Assembly: GCF_002214385.1 (NCBI RefSeq)
Contig: NZ_CP014855.1
Coordinates: 930,001-994,000, forward strand
Direction of reading: 5' to 3'
DNA: 64,000 nt
Source of the DNA: Thermococcus gorgonarius
GTDB lineage: Archaea; Methanobacteriota_B; Thermococci; Thermococcales; Thermococcaceae
Part shown: in pieces, positions 57,317 to 64,000 of the stretch
Position numbering within the stretch: the stretch's first letter is position 1
How the letters are laid out: each line of letters starts with the position of its first letter
Notes under the pieces: model-generated
What the model saw: only the letters and a program-made list of their open reading frames with translations
What the model was told of the DNA's origin: nothing
The model's database searches: none
Program-made: the position numbers and the translations under genes

Positions 57317-58411
57317 TCAGCTTTCCCCCTCCCCCTCGACCTTTATCCTTATGGGCTCCGCGAACCAGTTGACCCTCTGCGGGAACGGTATCTCTATGCC
57401 CTCTCTGTCAAGGGCTTCTTTGACCCTCTGGACTATCTGAGTCCTCACGTCAAACCACTTCTCGCTGGGCACCCATGCCCTAACGGCTATGTTGACGCTG
57501 TTGTCCCCGAGATTGTCCACGAAAACAAGAGGCTCTGGCTCTGCCAAAACGTAGGGCATCTCGTCAAGGGTTTTCTTTATCACGTCTATCGCTTTCCCCG
57601 CATCCTCTTTGTAGGCTATGCCAACTATAATATCAACTCTCCTCGCCGGGTACTTTTGCAGGTTTTTTATCTCGCTGTTGAAGAGCTTCTCGTTTGGAAT
57701 CCTCACGAGAAGGCCGTCCCACGTCCTTATCCTGGTTGAGAGGATTCTGATGTCGTGCACTATTCCGGAATAGCCGGCCACCTCAACGGGGTCGCCTATC
57801 CTGAGGGGCTTATCAAAGTACATGAATATGCCCGAGATGAAGTTGGACACGACAGTTTGAGAGGCAAAACCGAGGACGATACCTGTTATACCAGCCGCCG
57901 CGAGGAGCGTTGTCAGCCTGCCCGTGAAGCCAGCAATGTTGAGGGCTATGAAGAACGCAAGGGTAACGAGGGTGTAGTAGAAGAGCTTCGCCTTGACCTG
58001 AACCTCCGGAAGATTTTTCGTTGAAGAACGCATTATCATGTAGTCTTTTGACTTCTTGGCAAGGAGGTAAGAGAAATAGAACACGAGGAAGGCCGTGAGG
58101 AGGTTGCTTATATTTACTCCCCCAATCTTAAAGGACGTAACCCCAAGGGCATCAAAGGCATAAACGAGGGTTATAACCACTATCAGGTTGTGGAGCGTTG
58201 ATGCAGTGTCCTCGTTGATTATCCAGACGTACTTGGTACTCCTGGAGAGGTTGAGGAGATACCTCCTTACCAGCCTTGCAATTATGAAACCCGCGATGAG
58301 TATGAGCAGTGCTTTGGTGATCTCTCCGATGGTTATACCGAGGATTAGGGTCTGGCCAAAAGCACCCTGCTCCCAGAATGAAGTCGTGTTCTGAACCACT
58401 GTAGAGTTCAT
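57317..58411 (-). CDS. mscS: MscS-family small-conductance mechanosensitive channel
   Basis: The 364-residue protein has about four N-terminal membrane segments, then the pore-lining helix AAAGITGIVLGFASQTVVSNFISG near residue 175 and FDKPLRIGDPVEVAGYSG, the MscS beta-domain start. The C-terminal cytoplasmic domain is complete. It releases solutes under hypo-osmotic shock. ATG 58411 follows GGTGG and lies two bases after the DUF432 stop, so the two genes are co-translated. Confidence 0.92.
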   Translation of the reverse strand: MNSTVVQNTTSFWEQGAFGQTLILGITIGEITKALLILIAGFIIARLVRRYLLNLSRSTKYVWIINEDTASTLHNLIVVITLVYAFDALGVTSFKIGGVNISNLLTAFLVFYFSYLLAKKSKDYMIMRSSTKNLPEVQVKAKLFYYTLVTLAFFIALNIAGFTGRLTTLLAAAGITGIVLGFASQTVVSNFISGIFMYFDKPLRIGDPVEVAGYSGIVHDIRILSTRIRTWDGLLVRIPNEKLFNSEIKNLQKYPARRVDIIVGIAYKEDAGKAIDVIKKTLDEMPYVLAEPEPLVFVDNLGDNSVNIAVRAWVPSEKWFDVRTQIVQRVKEALDREGIEIPFPQRVNWFAEPIRIKVEGEGES

Positions 58412-58413
58412 CC

Positions 58414-59055
58414 TCACCACCTCATCAGAAAGTTTGGAAGCGAAAGCTGGTTGCCCAAGGCGTTCAGCCCCTCCTTGGGTGGTTTCCCCGTGTTGTTGAC
58501 CTCCGGAATGTGGTTTTTAATTGTAACAACAAGCAGGGGATAATACGCCTTATCCTCCGTATAATACATTGGGCTCCCTTTTATTGGGACTATAACCTTC
58601 TCAAGGGATTTCCACTCGCTTGAGGGATTCGAGATGATCAGCTTAACCACGCCTAAACTCTCGGGCTCTTCCAGGTAGAACGGGCTCACATGATAGCGGC
58701 ATATAACCCCCGCCTCAAGCGTTCCGTAGAGGGCGTATTTTTCCTTTCCGACAATAAAGTGATCTACGCTCAGATCACCAACCTTAACATCAATCTCCAC
58801 TGGGGCTTCAATAAACCCCACCAGAGAATCCCGAGGGGGAACCACAACGGGTTCCCTGAACTTCACCATGAGGAGCCTGACTCCATAACCCACCGCTGGG
58901 GAAGGCAGAATTTTGAGTTTTTCCCCGTTGCTCTTGATGAGTTTTTCAATTTCATCCCGCCTGTACCTGATGATACCACTTTTGTCCTCAAGCAGGTGTA
59001 TCTTTTTATCGCCGATTTTTATGAACCCTGTTTTTAGTTCATGTTCTCCAAACAT
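58414..59055 (-). CDS. DUF432-family protein
   Basis: The 213-residue soluble protein matches archaeal DUF432: MFGEHELKTGFIKIGDKKIHL near the N-terminus and the VVPPRDSLVGFIEAPVEIDV stretch near residue 75 are typical. Mostly beta structure is expected. Function is unknown. It is the first gene of a two-gene unit with mscS, suggesting a link to the channel. ATG 59055 is used. An AATATAAATTTAAAAG stretch about 20-40 bases upstream is the likely promoter, shared with the divergent csl4. Confidence 0.78.
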   Translation of the reverse strand: MFGEHELKTGFIKIGDKKIHLLEDKSGIIRYRRDEIEKLIKSNGEKLKILPSPAVGYGVRLLMVKFREPVVVPPRDSLVGFIEAPVEIDVKVGDLSVDHFIVGKEKYALYGTLEAGVICRYHVSPFYLEEPESLGVVKLIISNPSSEWKSLEKVIVPIKGSPMYYTEDKAYYPLLVVTIKNHIPEVNNTGKPPKEGLNALGNQLSLPNFLMRW

Positions 59056-59147
59056 GGCAAAGGTCTATTCATCCAATATAAATTTAAAAGTATCGCCCTG
59101 GCAAAGGCTTAAAAAATCTCCCAGAAATTTCCTAAGTGGGTGAGGGG

Positions 59148-59735
59148 ATGGAGGTTAAAAAGACACCAAAAGAAGGCGATTTAGTGCTCCCCGGGGATCA
59201 CCTGGGAGTTATTGAAGAGTATCTCCCGGGTGAGGGCGTGAAAGAAGAAAACGGCGAGTTAATAGCTACAAGAGCAGGAAGGGTTAGAATAGATAAGGAG
59301 AAAATGGAAATCCACGTCGAGCCCGTGACGGATATACCACCCCTTCCAAAAGTTGGGGACATAGTTCTGGCACAGGTCATTGATGTTAAGCCCCAGGCGG
59401 TTATAGCCCATCTTCTTAGAATAGAGGGAGAAGGCGGAAGAGAAATCGCTACTTCAAAACTGGCCGGAATCCATGTCTCCCAGATCAAAAACGGTTTTGT
59501 CGAGGACATAAGCAACGAGTTCAAAATAGGCGATATAGTCCGCGCTAGGGTAATCTCTAACGAAAAGAGCCCAATTCAGCTTACTACAAAAGATCCAGAC
59601 TTGGGAGTAGTTTACGCATTCTGCTCCAAATGCAGAACGCCTCTCATAAGAAGAGGGGACAAACTGATCTGCCCCAAGTGCGGAAACGTTGAAACAAGAA
59701 AGCTCTCAAGGCTCTACCGCAAGCTGGTGATCTGA
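59148..59735 (+). CDS. csl4: Exosome RNA-binding cap subunit Csl4
   Basis: The 195-residue protein has the N-terminal domain (GDLVLPGDHLGVIEEYLPG), a central S1 RNA-binding domain (VGDIVLAQVIDVKPQAVIAHL ... IHVSQI) and a C-terminal zinc ribbon with CSKC and CPKC pairs (about residues 159-180). In archaea Csl4 caps the Rrp41/Rrp42 ring and guides RNA in. ATG 59148 follows GGGTGAGGGG. The next gene begins directly after its stop. Confidence 0.95.
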   Translation: MEVKKTPKEGDLVLPGDHLGVIEEYLPGEGVKEENGELIATRAGRVRIDKEKMEIHVEPVTDIPPLPKVGDIVLAQVIDVKPQAVIAHLLRIEGEGGREIATSKLAGIHVSQIKNGFVEDISNEFKIGDIVRARVISNEKSPIQLTTKDPDLGVVYAFCSKCRTPLIRRGDKLICPKCGNVETRKLSRLYRKLVI

Positions 59736-60380
59736 ATGTCCAGGGCAAAGAGGGTTATAACAATACACGTGAGGAGCGAGGAGGAGAAGGAGGAACTGCT
59801 TAAGGAGATTCAGAAGCTCAGACTGCCGGCTTTCATATACGTTCACGGAAAGCTGGATTCAATCAAGATAAACGTCCAGGGAACAAAAGATGAGATAAGA
59901 GAAGCCATAGGAAAAATAAGGGCCATCCACAATAGGGTCAGGGCGAAGCTCTACCCGGATAAGAGGGGACTCTACCACTACTCTCCCGATGACCTGTTCA
60001 GGGAAGCGGGAACCAGCGTCTCTCTGCCGGTTCTCCTCAGGACACTCCGGCTAAAGGGAGAAACCGTGATTTTCGATGAAGACAAGAAAGAGCTCGTAAC
60101 ATCGCTCCCCTGGACAGAAGCCCTAAGGCTAGTTAGAGAGCTGGGGCAAGCTCTGGCAGAGATATCCCTCCAAACAACCCGCCAGATAAGAGAGGTAGTC
60201 CTCCCTGTGTCTGTGGTCTACGGTATCCCGGCGGAAGACGTTCTTGAACTCTTGGTAGAGCTTGGCCTGGCAGAGTGGAAGGAGGATAAGTTTAAATACG
60301 AACTTATAAAGAACAAGGAGCAGGCCTTAGAAGAGGTCATCAAACACCTCTCCAAAGAGGGTGAGGAAGATGAAGATTGA
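59736..60380 (+). CDS. DUF2067-family protein
   Basis: The 214-residue soluble protein fits archaeal DUF2067: [28 protein letters not shown], the [29 protein letters not shown] stretch near residue 80, and a helical C-terminal half that may hold a winged helix. No catalytic motif is seen. It starts next to the csl4 stop and its end overlaps the rpoL start by eleven bases, so it is made together with an exosome and an RNA polymerase subunit. That context favours a role in RNA metabolism. Confidence 0.8.
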   Translation: MSRAKRVITIHVRSEEEKEELLKEIQKLRLPAFIYVHGKLDSIKINVQGTKDEIREAIGKIRAIHNRVRAKLYPDKRGLYHYSPDDLFREAGTSVSLPVLLRTLRLKGETVIFDEDKKELVTSLPWTEALRLVRELGQALAEISLQTTRQIREVVLPVSVVYGIPAEDVLELLVELGLAEWKEDKFKYELIKNKEQALEEVIKHLSKEGEEDED

Positions 60381-60657
60381 GGTCATCAAAAGGGAAGACA
60401 ACAAACTTGAGTTTTACCTAGAGGGTGAGGATCACACCTTCGCCAACCTACTGGTCGAGGTTCTCCACGAGGACGAACACGTTAAATTCGCGGCTTACTC
60501 AATAGATCACCCAATTCTCATGGCCAGAAAACCGAGGTTCAAGGTTGTAACGGACGGCAATGAAAGTCCCGAGGAAGCACTTGAAAAAGCTGCCCAGAAG
60601 ATATTCGACAGGGCCAGGGAAGTTCTTGAGGCCTGGAAGAGCGCAATTTCCTCTTGA
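60370..60657 (+). CDS. rpoL: DNA-directed RNA polymerase subunit L (Rpb11-like)
   Basis: The 95-residue subunit pairs with RpoD to nucleate RNA polymerase assembly. [31 protein letters not shown], near residues 16-46, is its signature. ATG 60370 follows GAGGGTGAGG. It overlaps the end of the DUF2067 gene. A T-rich TTTTTTAAATTC just after the stop is also the promoter of the next gene. Confidence 0.95.
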   Translation: MKIEVIKREDNKLEFYLEGEDHTFANLLVEVLHEDEHVKFAAYSIDHPILMARKPRFKVVTDGNESPEEALEKAAQKIFDRAREVLEAWKSAISS

Positions 60658-60702
60658 GTTTCTGGCGACAATTTTTTAAATTCTTAAAGTATACCACTCA
60701 CC

Positions 60703-62040
60703 ATGAGAAAGTTAAAATTAAGCCAGGGGAAAGAGCGTTCGTTTTACATTCTCTTGGTTATACTACTCCTGTCACTCTCGATCAGGCTTTATATAGCGCC
60801 CCACTCGACCGGAAGCGATATTACCCAGTTCTATGGCTTCGCCGGAACGATGCTCCACCACCCCCTTGACTTCTATTCCTACGCCGATGGGGAACACTGG
60901 CAAGAAGAAGGATGGCCCTACAACTGGCCCTACGTCTACGGTCCGGTTTTGGCATATTTGCTGGCCCTTCTGAGGATTATCGTGGGCGAGGGAGCCGTTA
61001 AGTTCTTCTGGGACGCCTCCGGCTATCATGTCTTCGCCTCCAGATCGTGGATTATGGCCGTAAAATCACTGTTCATCCTCGCTGATGCAGGGACAGGAAT
61101 CCTTCTTTATATCCTCCTGAGGAAAAAATCGGAAAAGCTTGCTCTGGTTGTTTCCTCGCTGTACCTTTTCAACCCCATGGTTATCTACGTCTCCTCGGTA
61201 TACGGCATGTTCGATGGGCTTGCACTTCTTCCCTTCCTGCTCGGGCTTTATTTTGTTGAGAAAGGAAGGAAAAACCTTGGTTATGGCCTGATTGGCTTCG
61301 GCCTGGCGGTCAAGCATACGCTAATTTTTCCAGCCCTGATAGTTCTCTGGGATGAACTACTCGACAGCTGGAAAAACCCGGAGGCACTCAAAAAATCCCT
61401 CAGGAGTTTTGTGGCCGGGATAGTTATTCCGTTCCTGCCCTTCCTCCTCAAACCATCATCTTTGCTTGAGATACCCGATCTGCTTCAGGGTATGAAGCCG
61501 GACTACACCTACCCAATAGCTTACAACCTCAACGGAATAGTTTCCCTCCTGACCTTCATTCACGAAATTGGAAACCTGGACACGCTTTTCTACATGAAGC
61601 ACTGGGTTATTTTCTCAGTTTTAGCCCTAACAGTCGTTCTTTTCATCCACTACAGGCTAAGAAACCTGCGAGTTTCTATCGCCCTTGCCTATGCAGCGTT
61701 CCTCCTCACCTACTGGAGGGTTAACACCCAGTACACCCTTCCACTAATAGCGTTCCTCCTTCTTGCCCTGCCTGAACTTGACTGGCCGTCGAGGGTAGTA
61801 ATGTTCCTCCCGATAATACCCCCCACCATCTGGCCCATAGCCTTCCCCACCAGCTTCTGGTTCCACGTTCACATTGAACATCCAAACTGGGACATGGTTA
61901 AGATGGTGGACAGGCTAACCTTCATGATCTTTGAGACGGGGCCCTTTGTGGTGATATCGGTTTTATTCACGCTTTCGCTCTTTGCCCTAATGGTCTGGAT
62001 GCTCGCAATTTCGTTCGAACTGAGGAGGTGCAACGGTTGA
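60703..62040 (+). CDS. GT-C-like membrane glycosyltransferase candidate
   Basis: The 445-residue protein has about ten to twelve membrane segments and, after the first one, a loop with SDITQFYGFAGTMLHHPLDFY, whose acidic residue fits the catalytic loop of GT-C mannosyltransferases. SSVYGMFDGLALLPFLLGLYFVEKGRK near residue 163 resembles PIG-M/ALG-type proteins. The sugar donor is likely a dolichol-phosphate sugar. No ribosome-binding site precedes ATG 60703; a TTTTTTAAA box 25-30 bases upstream suggests a leaderless mRNA. The stop overlaps the next start. Confidence 0.65.
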   Translation: MRKLKLSQGKERSFYILLVILLLSLSIRLYIAPHSTGSDITQFYGFAGTMLHHPLDFYSYADGEHWQEEGWPYNWPYVYGPVLAYLLALLRIIVGEGAVKFFWDASGYHVFASRSWIMAVKSLFILADAGTGILLYILLRKKSEKLALVVSSLYLFNPMVIYVSSVYGMFDGLALLPFLLGLYFVEKGRKNLGYGLIGFGLAVKHTLIFPALIVLWDELLDSWKNPEALKKSLRSFVAGIVIPFLPFLLKPSSLLEIPDLLQGMKPDYTYPIAYNLNGIVSLLTFIHEIGNLDTLFYMKHWVIFSVLALTVVLFIHYRLRNLRVSIALAYAAFLLTYWRVNTQYTLPLIAFLLLALPELDWPSRVVMFLPIIPPTIWPIAFPTSFWFHVHIEHPNWDMVKMVDRLTFMIFETGPFVVISVLFTLSLFALMVWMLAISFELRRCNG

Positions 62041-62441
62041 AGGAAAGACCCAGGATAAATTACTCAAGGGATTTCAGAGACAAGGGACTCTCAACCCTCG
62101 GTGATTCGCTCGTGAACTTCATTTACTCCATAGCTCTCAGCGGATACACCGGAAAGCCAACCGGTGGAAGGGTTCCAAACGCTTCGCTGGCAATCGCCCT
62201 CGAGAGAGCAGGGTTAAGGCACCTTGTTCCGCCGAGGACGGACAAGCACGGCAAGGGCGATATAGCAGAGGCAATAATGGCCTACGCGTGGCTCGAAGGA
62301 GTCATAACGATTGAAGAATGCGTTAGAATCCTCATTGAGAACTTTGAGGAGGACGTTCTCCACCCCTACCGAAGAAAAGAGGCCCTTGGCAAGGCCTTCG
62401 GGGAGCTCCTCAAGGTTGTAAAGGATAGGCTTTCCCTCTGA
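62037..62441 (+). CDS. Ribonuclease III-family protein (archaeal, stand-alone)
   Basis: The 134-residue protein resembles the catalytic half of RNase III: LSTLGDSLVNFIYSIALSG (residues 19-37) is like the signature helix and DKHGKGDIAEAIMAYAWLEG supplies the acidic pair (GD...E) of the second metal helix. There is no double-stranded RNA-binding domain. It would cut structured RNA if active. TTG 62037 follows GGAGGTG and overlaps the previous stop. A GTG at 62028 is in frame. Confidence 0.72.
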   Translation: MKERPRINYSRDFRDKGLSTLGDSLVNFIYSIALSGYTGKPTGGRVPNASLAIALERAGLRHLVPPRTDKHGKGDIAEAIMAYAWLEGVITIEECVRILIENFEEDVLHPYRRKEALGKAFGELLKVVKDRLSL

Positions 62442-63011
62442 TCAAACCTTCGGCTCTATCAGTCCCCTCTTTCTGAGCTCCTCGTAGGCCCTTCGCAGGG
62501 CGTTTCTTATGAGATACCTTTTGTTTAACCCACCCAGCCGATAGGCAGCCTTTCTAAGGCTCCCGGTTTTCAAAAAGAGCTCTATCAGCTTTCTATCTTC
62601 CTCCGGAAGATCCAGGTATTTCAGGGCTTTCTCAGCTATCTCAACCGGGAGGTTCCCCTCGTATGCGTAGTCAGAACTCGTAACGGGCTTATCGAACTTC
62701 TCTATCAACCTAAAGACCACCACATGGGCCTTTGAGTCTTCGTTTACCCACTTGTAGTGTTCTTTGAGGGCATTTATGAGTTCCTCCCTGCTGGAAAAAC
62801 CATCTAAAAAGGCGTCCTCATCGGTCAGCTCTCCAACGGTCTTGCTCTCGATACGCTCTATAATAGCCTTTCCCAGGACGTAGCCGCCCGAGTGAATGAG
62901 AACCACGTCCCCTTCTTTCAGGTTGGGCCTTTTACCGAGCCTAACGGTTGCCCGCTTCTTCCCCTTCAAGATAGCCCCGGCGTATTTTCCGTCGAACTCA
63001 AGGTGCTTCAT
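62442..63011 (-). CDS. ASCH-domain protein with C-terminal helical domain
   Basis: The 189-residue protein has an ASCH domain (residues 1-105, with [32 protein letters not shown]-type residues, holding the GxKxxxxR motif) and a C-terminal helical part from about residue 120 with [33 protein letters not shown], which looks like a helix-turn-helix. ASCH domains resemble PUA domains and bind RNA or nucleosides. The start overlaps the end of the second ASCH gene by four bases. The stop abuts the convergent RNase III-family gene. Confidence 0.82.
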   Translation of the reverse strand: MKHLEFDGKYAGAILKGKKRATVRLGKRPNLKEGDVVLIHSGGYVLGKAIIERIESKTVGELTDEDAFLDGFSSREELINALKEHYKWVNEDSKAHVVVFRLIEKFDKPVTSSDYAYEGNLPVEIAEKALKYLDLPEEDRKLIELFLKTGSLRKAAYRLGGLNKRYLIRNALRRAYEELRKRGLIEPKV

Positions 63012-63346
63012 TTTTCACCACCGATGAGCTTGAACTTTATGGCCATCACCCCATACCGGTTCTCCTTCCACTTTGGGTACATTCCGTGGAAACGCTTCAG
63101 GGCCCTCTCAAAGCTGGGCTCGTCTGGAAAGATCTTTTTTATGGGCTCTTCCCTCAGCACCTGCCTGAAGGTTTCGTACCTCTTAACCTCTGTAACAACG
63201 GCTGGGATGGAGTCGTTGAATATTATTCTGTCTCCTGGTTTGATGCCCCTCAGCTGGGGGTACGCTACCCTGACCTCAATTCTCTTCTCACCAGAGCGTA
63301 TAAACTCGAGATACTCCTCGTGCACCTTTAATCGATAAACCCTCAT
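63008..63346 (-). CDS. ASCH-domain protein
   Basis: The 112-residue protein is a single ASCH domain: [26 protein letters not shown] near residues 18-43 holds the GxKxxxxR motif, and the helix after it ([18 protein letters not shown]) is typical. It has been suggested that some ASCH proteins act on modified nucleosides or RNA. It is translated just before the larger ASCH protein through a four-base overlap. ATG 63346 has AGGGACC just before it, with no clear ribosome-binding site; the promoter is likely the TTTTTAAATCATT region at 63372-63384. Confidence 0.84.
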   Translation of the reverse strand: MRVYRLKVHEEYLEFIRSGEKRIEVRVAYPQLRGIKPGDRIIFNDSIPAVVTEVKRYETFRQVLREEPIKKIFPDEPSFERALKRFHGMYPKWKENRYGVMAIKFKLIGGEK

Positions 63347-63442
63347 GGTCCCTCACAGTTTAGAGGTGGGAATGATTTAAAAAGATTGGCAGGGAAACCC
63401 TTAAATCATGGGAACGCCAGAGATAGATGTAGGTGGATGATG

Positions 63443-63607
63443 ATGAAGCGGGCTCAAACTGCCATAGAGTATCTCTTCATGCTCGCAGCTGCCCTGATTC
63501 TTGTGAGTATAGCAATGAAAACCGTTATTGACACAAGCAAACAGCTCGAGACTACGATTTCCAACTACACAAAGACCGTTAGAGAGAGGGTTCTGGAAAA
63601 CCTTTGA
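63443..63607 (+). CDS. Type IV pilin-like protein with class III signal peptide
   Basis: The 54-residue protein begins MKRAQTAIEYLFMLAAALILVSIAM. The basic start, Gln then Glu five residues on, and the following hydrophobic helix are the class III signal peptide (QxxxExxxL) of archaeal pilins and archaellins. The mature part is only about 50 residues and ends in an amphipathic helix. Of three in-frame ATGs (63437, 63440, 63443) the last has the right distance from AGGTGG. A prepilin peptidase gene follows 16 bases later. Confidence 0.82.
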   Translation: MKRAQTAIEYLFMLAAALILVSIAMKTVIDTSKQLETTISNYTKTVRERVLENL

Positions 63608-63623
63608 TACTGGAGGGAAAGGA

Positions 63624-64000
63624 ATGGAGTGGTACAGTGTACTCATTATCCTAGTTGGATCACTGATGGGGATTTTTACTTCATACACTGACATCAAAAC
63701 TGGGTTCATATTCGATAATCATGTCTTCCCCACCCTTTTTCTTGTGGAAAAGGCAAAAGGACTGGAAAACGAAGAGGAAGAAGTCCAGCTTCCGAAATGG
63801 ATGGAAAAAATAATAATCCCTGCAACGGAGATCGGTTTTATAGTCTACCTCTACCTCGGGCTCATCAAAGGAGACTATCTGCTGGCAATTTCCGGAATCC
63901 TGGGCTTTTTCATCGGGCTGGTTCTTGGGCTGATTCTGTATTACACGGGAGCGTGGGCTTCTGGAGATGTCCTGATTTTGGCCGCATTCTCAGCTCTCCT
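63624..64000 (+). CDS. Type IV prepilin peptidase (A24/FlaK-PibD type), 3' end missing
   Basis: The frame runs from ATG 63624 (after GGAGG) to the right edge, 125 codons. The first membrane segment ends in SYTDIKTGFI, holding the first catalytic aspartate of the family. The later ASGDVLILAAFSAL matches the GxGD-type motif with Ser in the variable position and the second aspartate. The enzyme removes class III signal peptides at the membrane. The pilin-like gene just upstream is its likely substrate. Confidence 0.85.
   Translation, partial: MEWYSVLIILVGSLMGIFTSYTDIKTGFIFDNHVFPTLFLVEKAKGLENEEEEVQLPKWMEKIIIPATEIGFIVYLYLGLIKGDYLLAISGILGFFIGLVLGLILYYTGAWASGDVLILAAFSAL

Overview
The window is a dense stretch of chromosome from a hyperthermophilic euryarchaeon of the order Thermococcales, most likely a Thermococcus species. 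The evidence is protein content: archaeal aRF1, RpoL, Csl4, Hjc, Bud32, TgtA and thermosome, a complete MBS (Mbx) membrane-bound sulfane-sulfur reductase operon, a tungsten aldehyde oxidoreductase, and DUF257, a family I know only from Thermococcales. Start sites carry GGTG/GGTGA ribosome-binding sites, and several genes instead look leaderless, with a TATA-like box about 25 nt before the start codon. I saw no rRNA, tRNA, CRISPR array, insertion sequence or replication origin. No gene-free gap exceeds 300 bases; the longest (about 200-245 bases, at 16301-16525, 39340-39553, 44488-44694 and 45445-45688) hold promoters or T-rich ends.

Layout. 1-3763: two GT-C-like membrane glycosyltransferase candidates and a 35-codon ORF. 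3829-5950: HEAT-repeat protein, BofA-family membrane protein and aRF1. 6099-8736: ferredoxin-type subunit, WOR-type tungstoenzyme and MoaD-like sulfur carrier, which read as one functional unit. 8761-16300: DapA-family aldolase and AAA-type ATPase (divergent, with two tandem palindromes), argS, an LplB/SpoIIM pair, a secreted unknown, a radical SAM protein and an ACT-domain regulator. 16526-26409: the 13-gene MBS operon, with a SurR-type site between its TATA box and the predicted transcription start.

26467-36825: NCS2 permease, class III aminotransferase/racemase with a divergent Lrp regulator, Ig-like surface protein overlapping hjc, gamma-carbonic anhydrase, uppS, a membrane unknown, tgtA and a PiT transporter. 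37001-44487: minD-hmgA, a TRAM protein, tdh, a relBE module whose toxin is frameshifted at its C-terminus, and pheST. 44695-53843: thyX, argF, deoxyhypusine synthase, an FAD oxidoreductase, an SDR, htpX, an unknown, the thermosome and bud32.

53934-64000: two unknowns (one DUF257), thrS, mscS with DUF432, the csl4-DUF2067-rpoL operon, a GT-C-like protein overlapping an RNase III-family protein, two overlapping ASCH-domain genes, and a type IV pilin-like gene followed by a prepilin peptidase that runs off the right edge.

Biologically the window covers energy metabolism linked to elemental sulfur (MBS, tungstoenzyme), lipid and dolichol precursors (hmgA, uppS), protein glycosylation, translation (four aminoacyl-tRNA synthetase genes for Arg, Phe and Thr, aRF1, TgtA, Bud32, deoxyhypusine synthase), RNA metabolism and the cell surface. 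Most is ordinary core genome. The less ordinary parts are the operator-like palindromes before the ATPase, the sulfur-regulator site at MBS, the Asp-for-Cys change in the tungstoenzyme, the broken relE, and several small overlapping gene pairs of unknown function.
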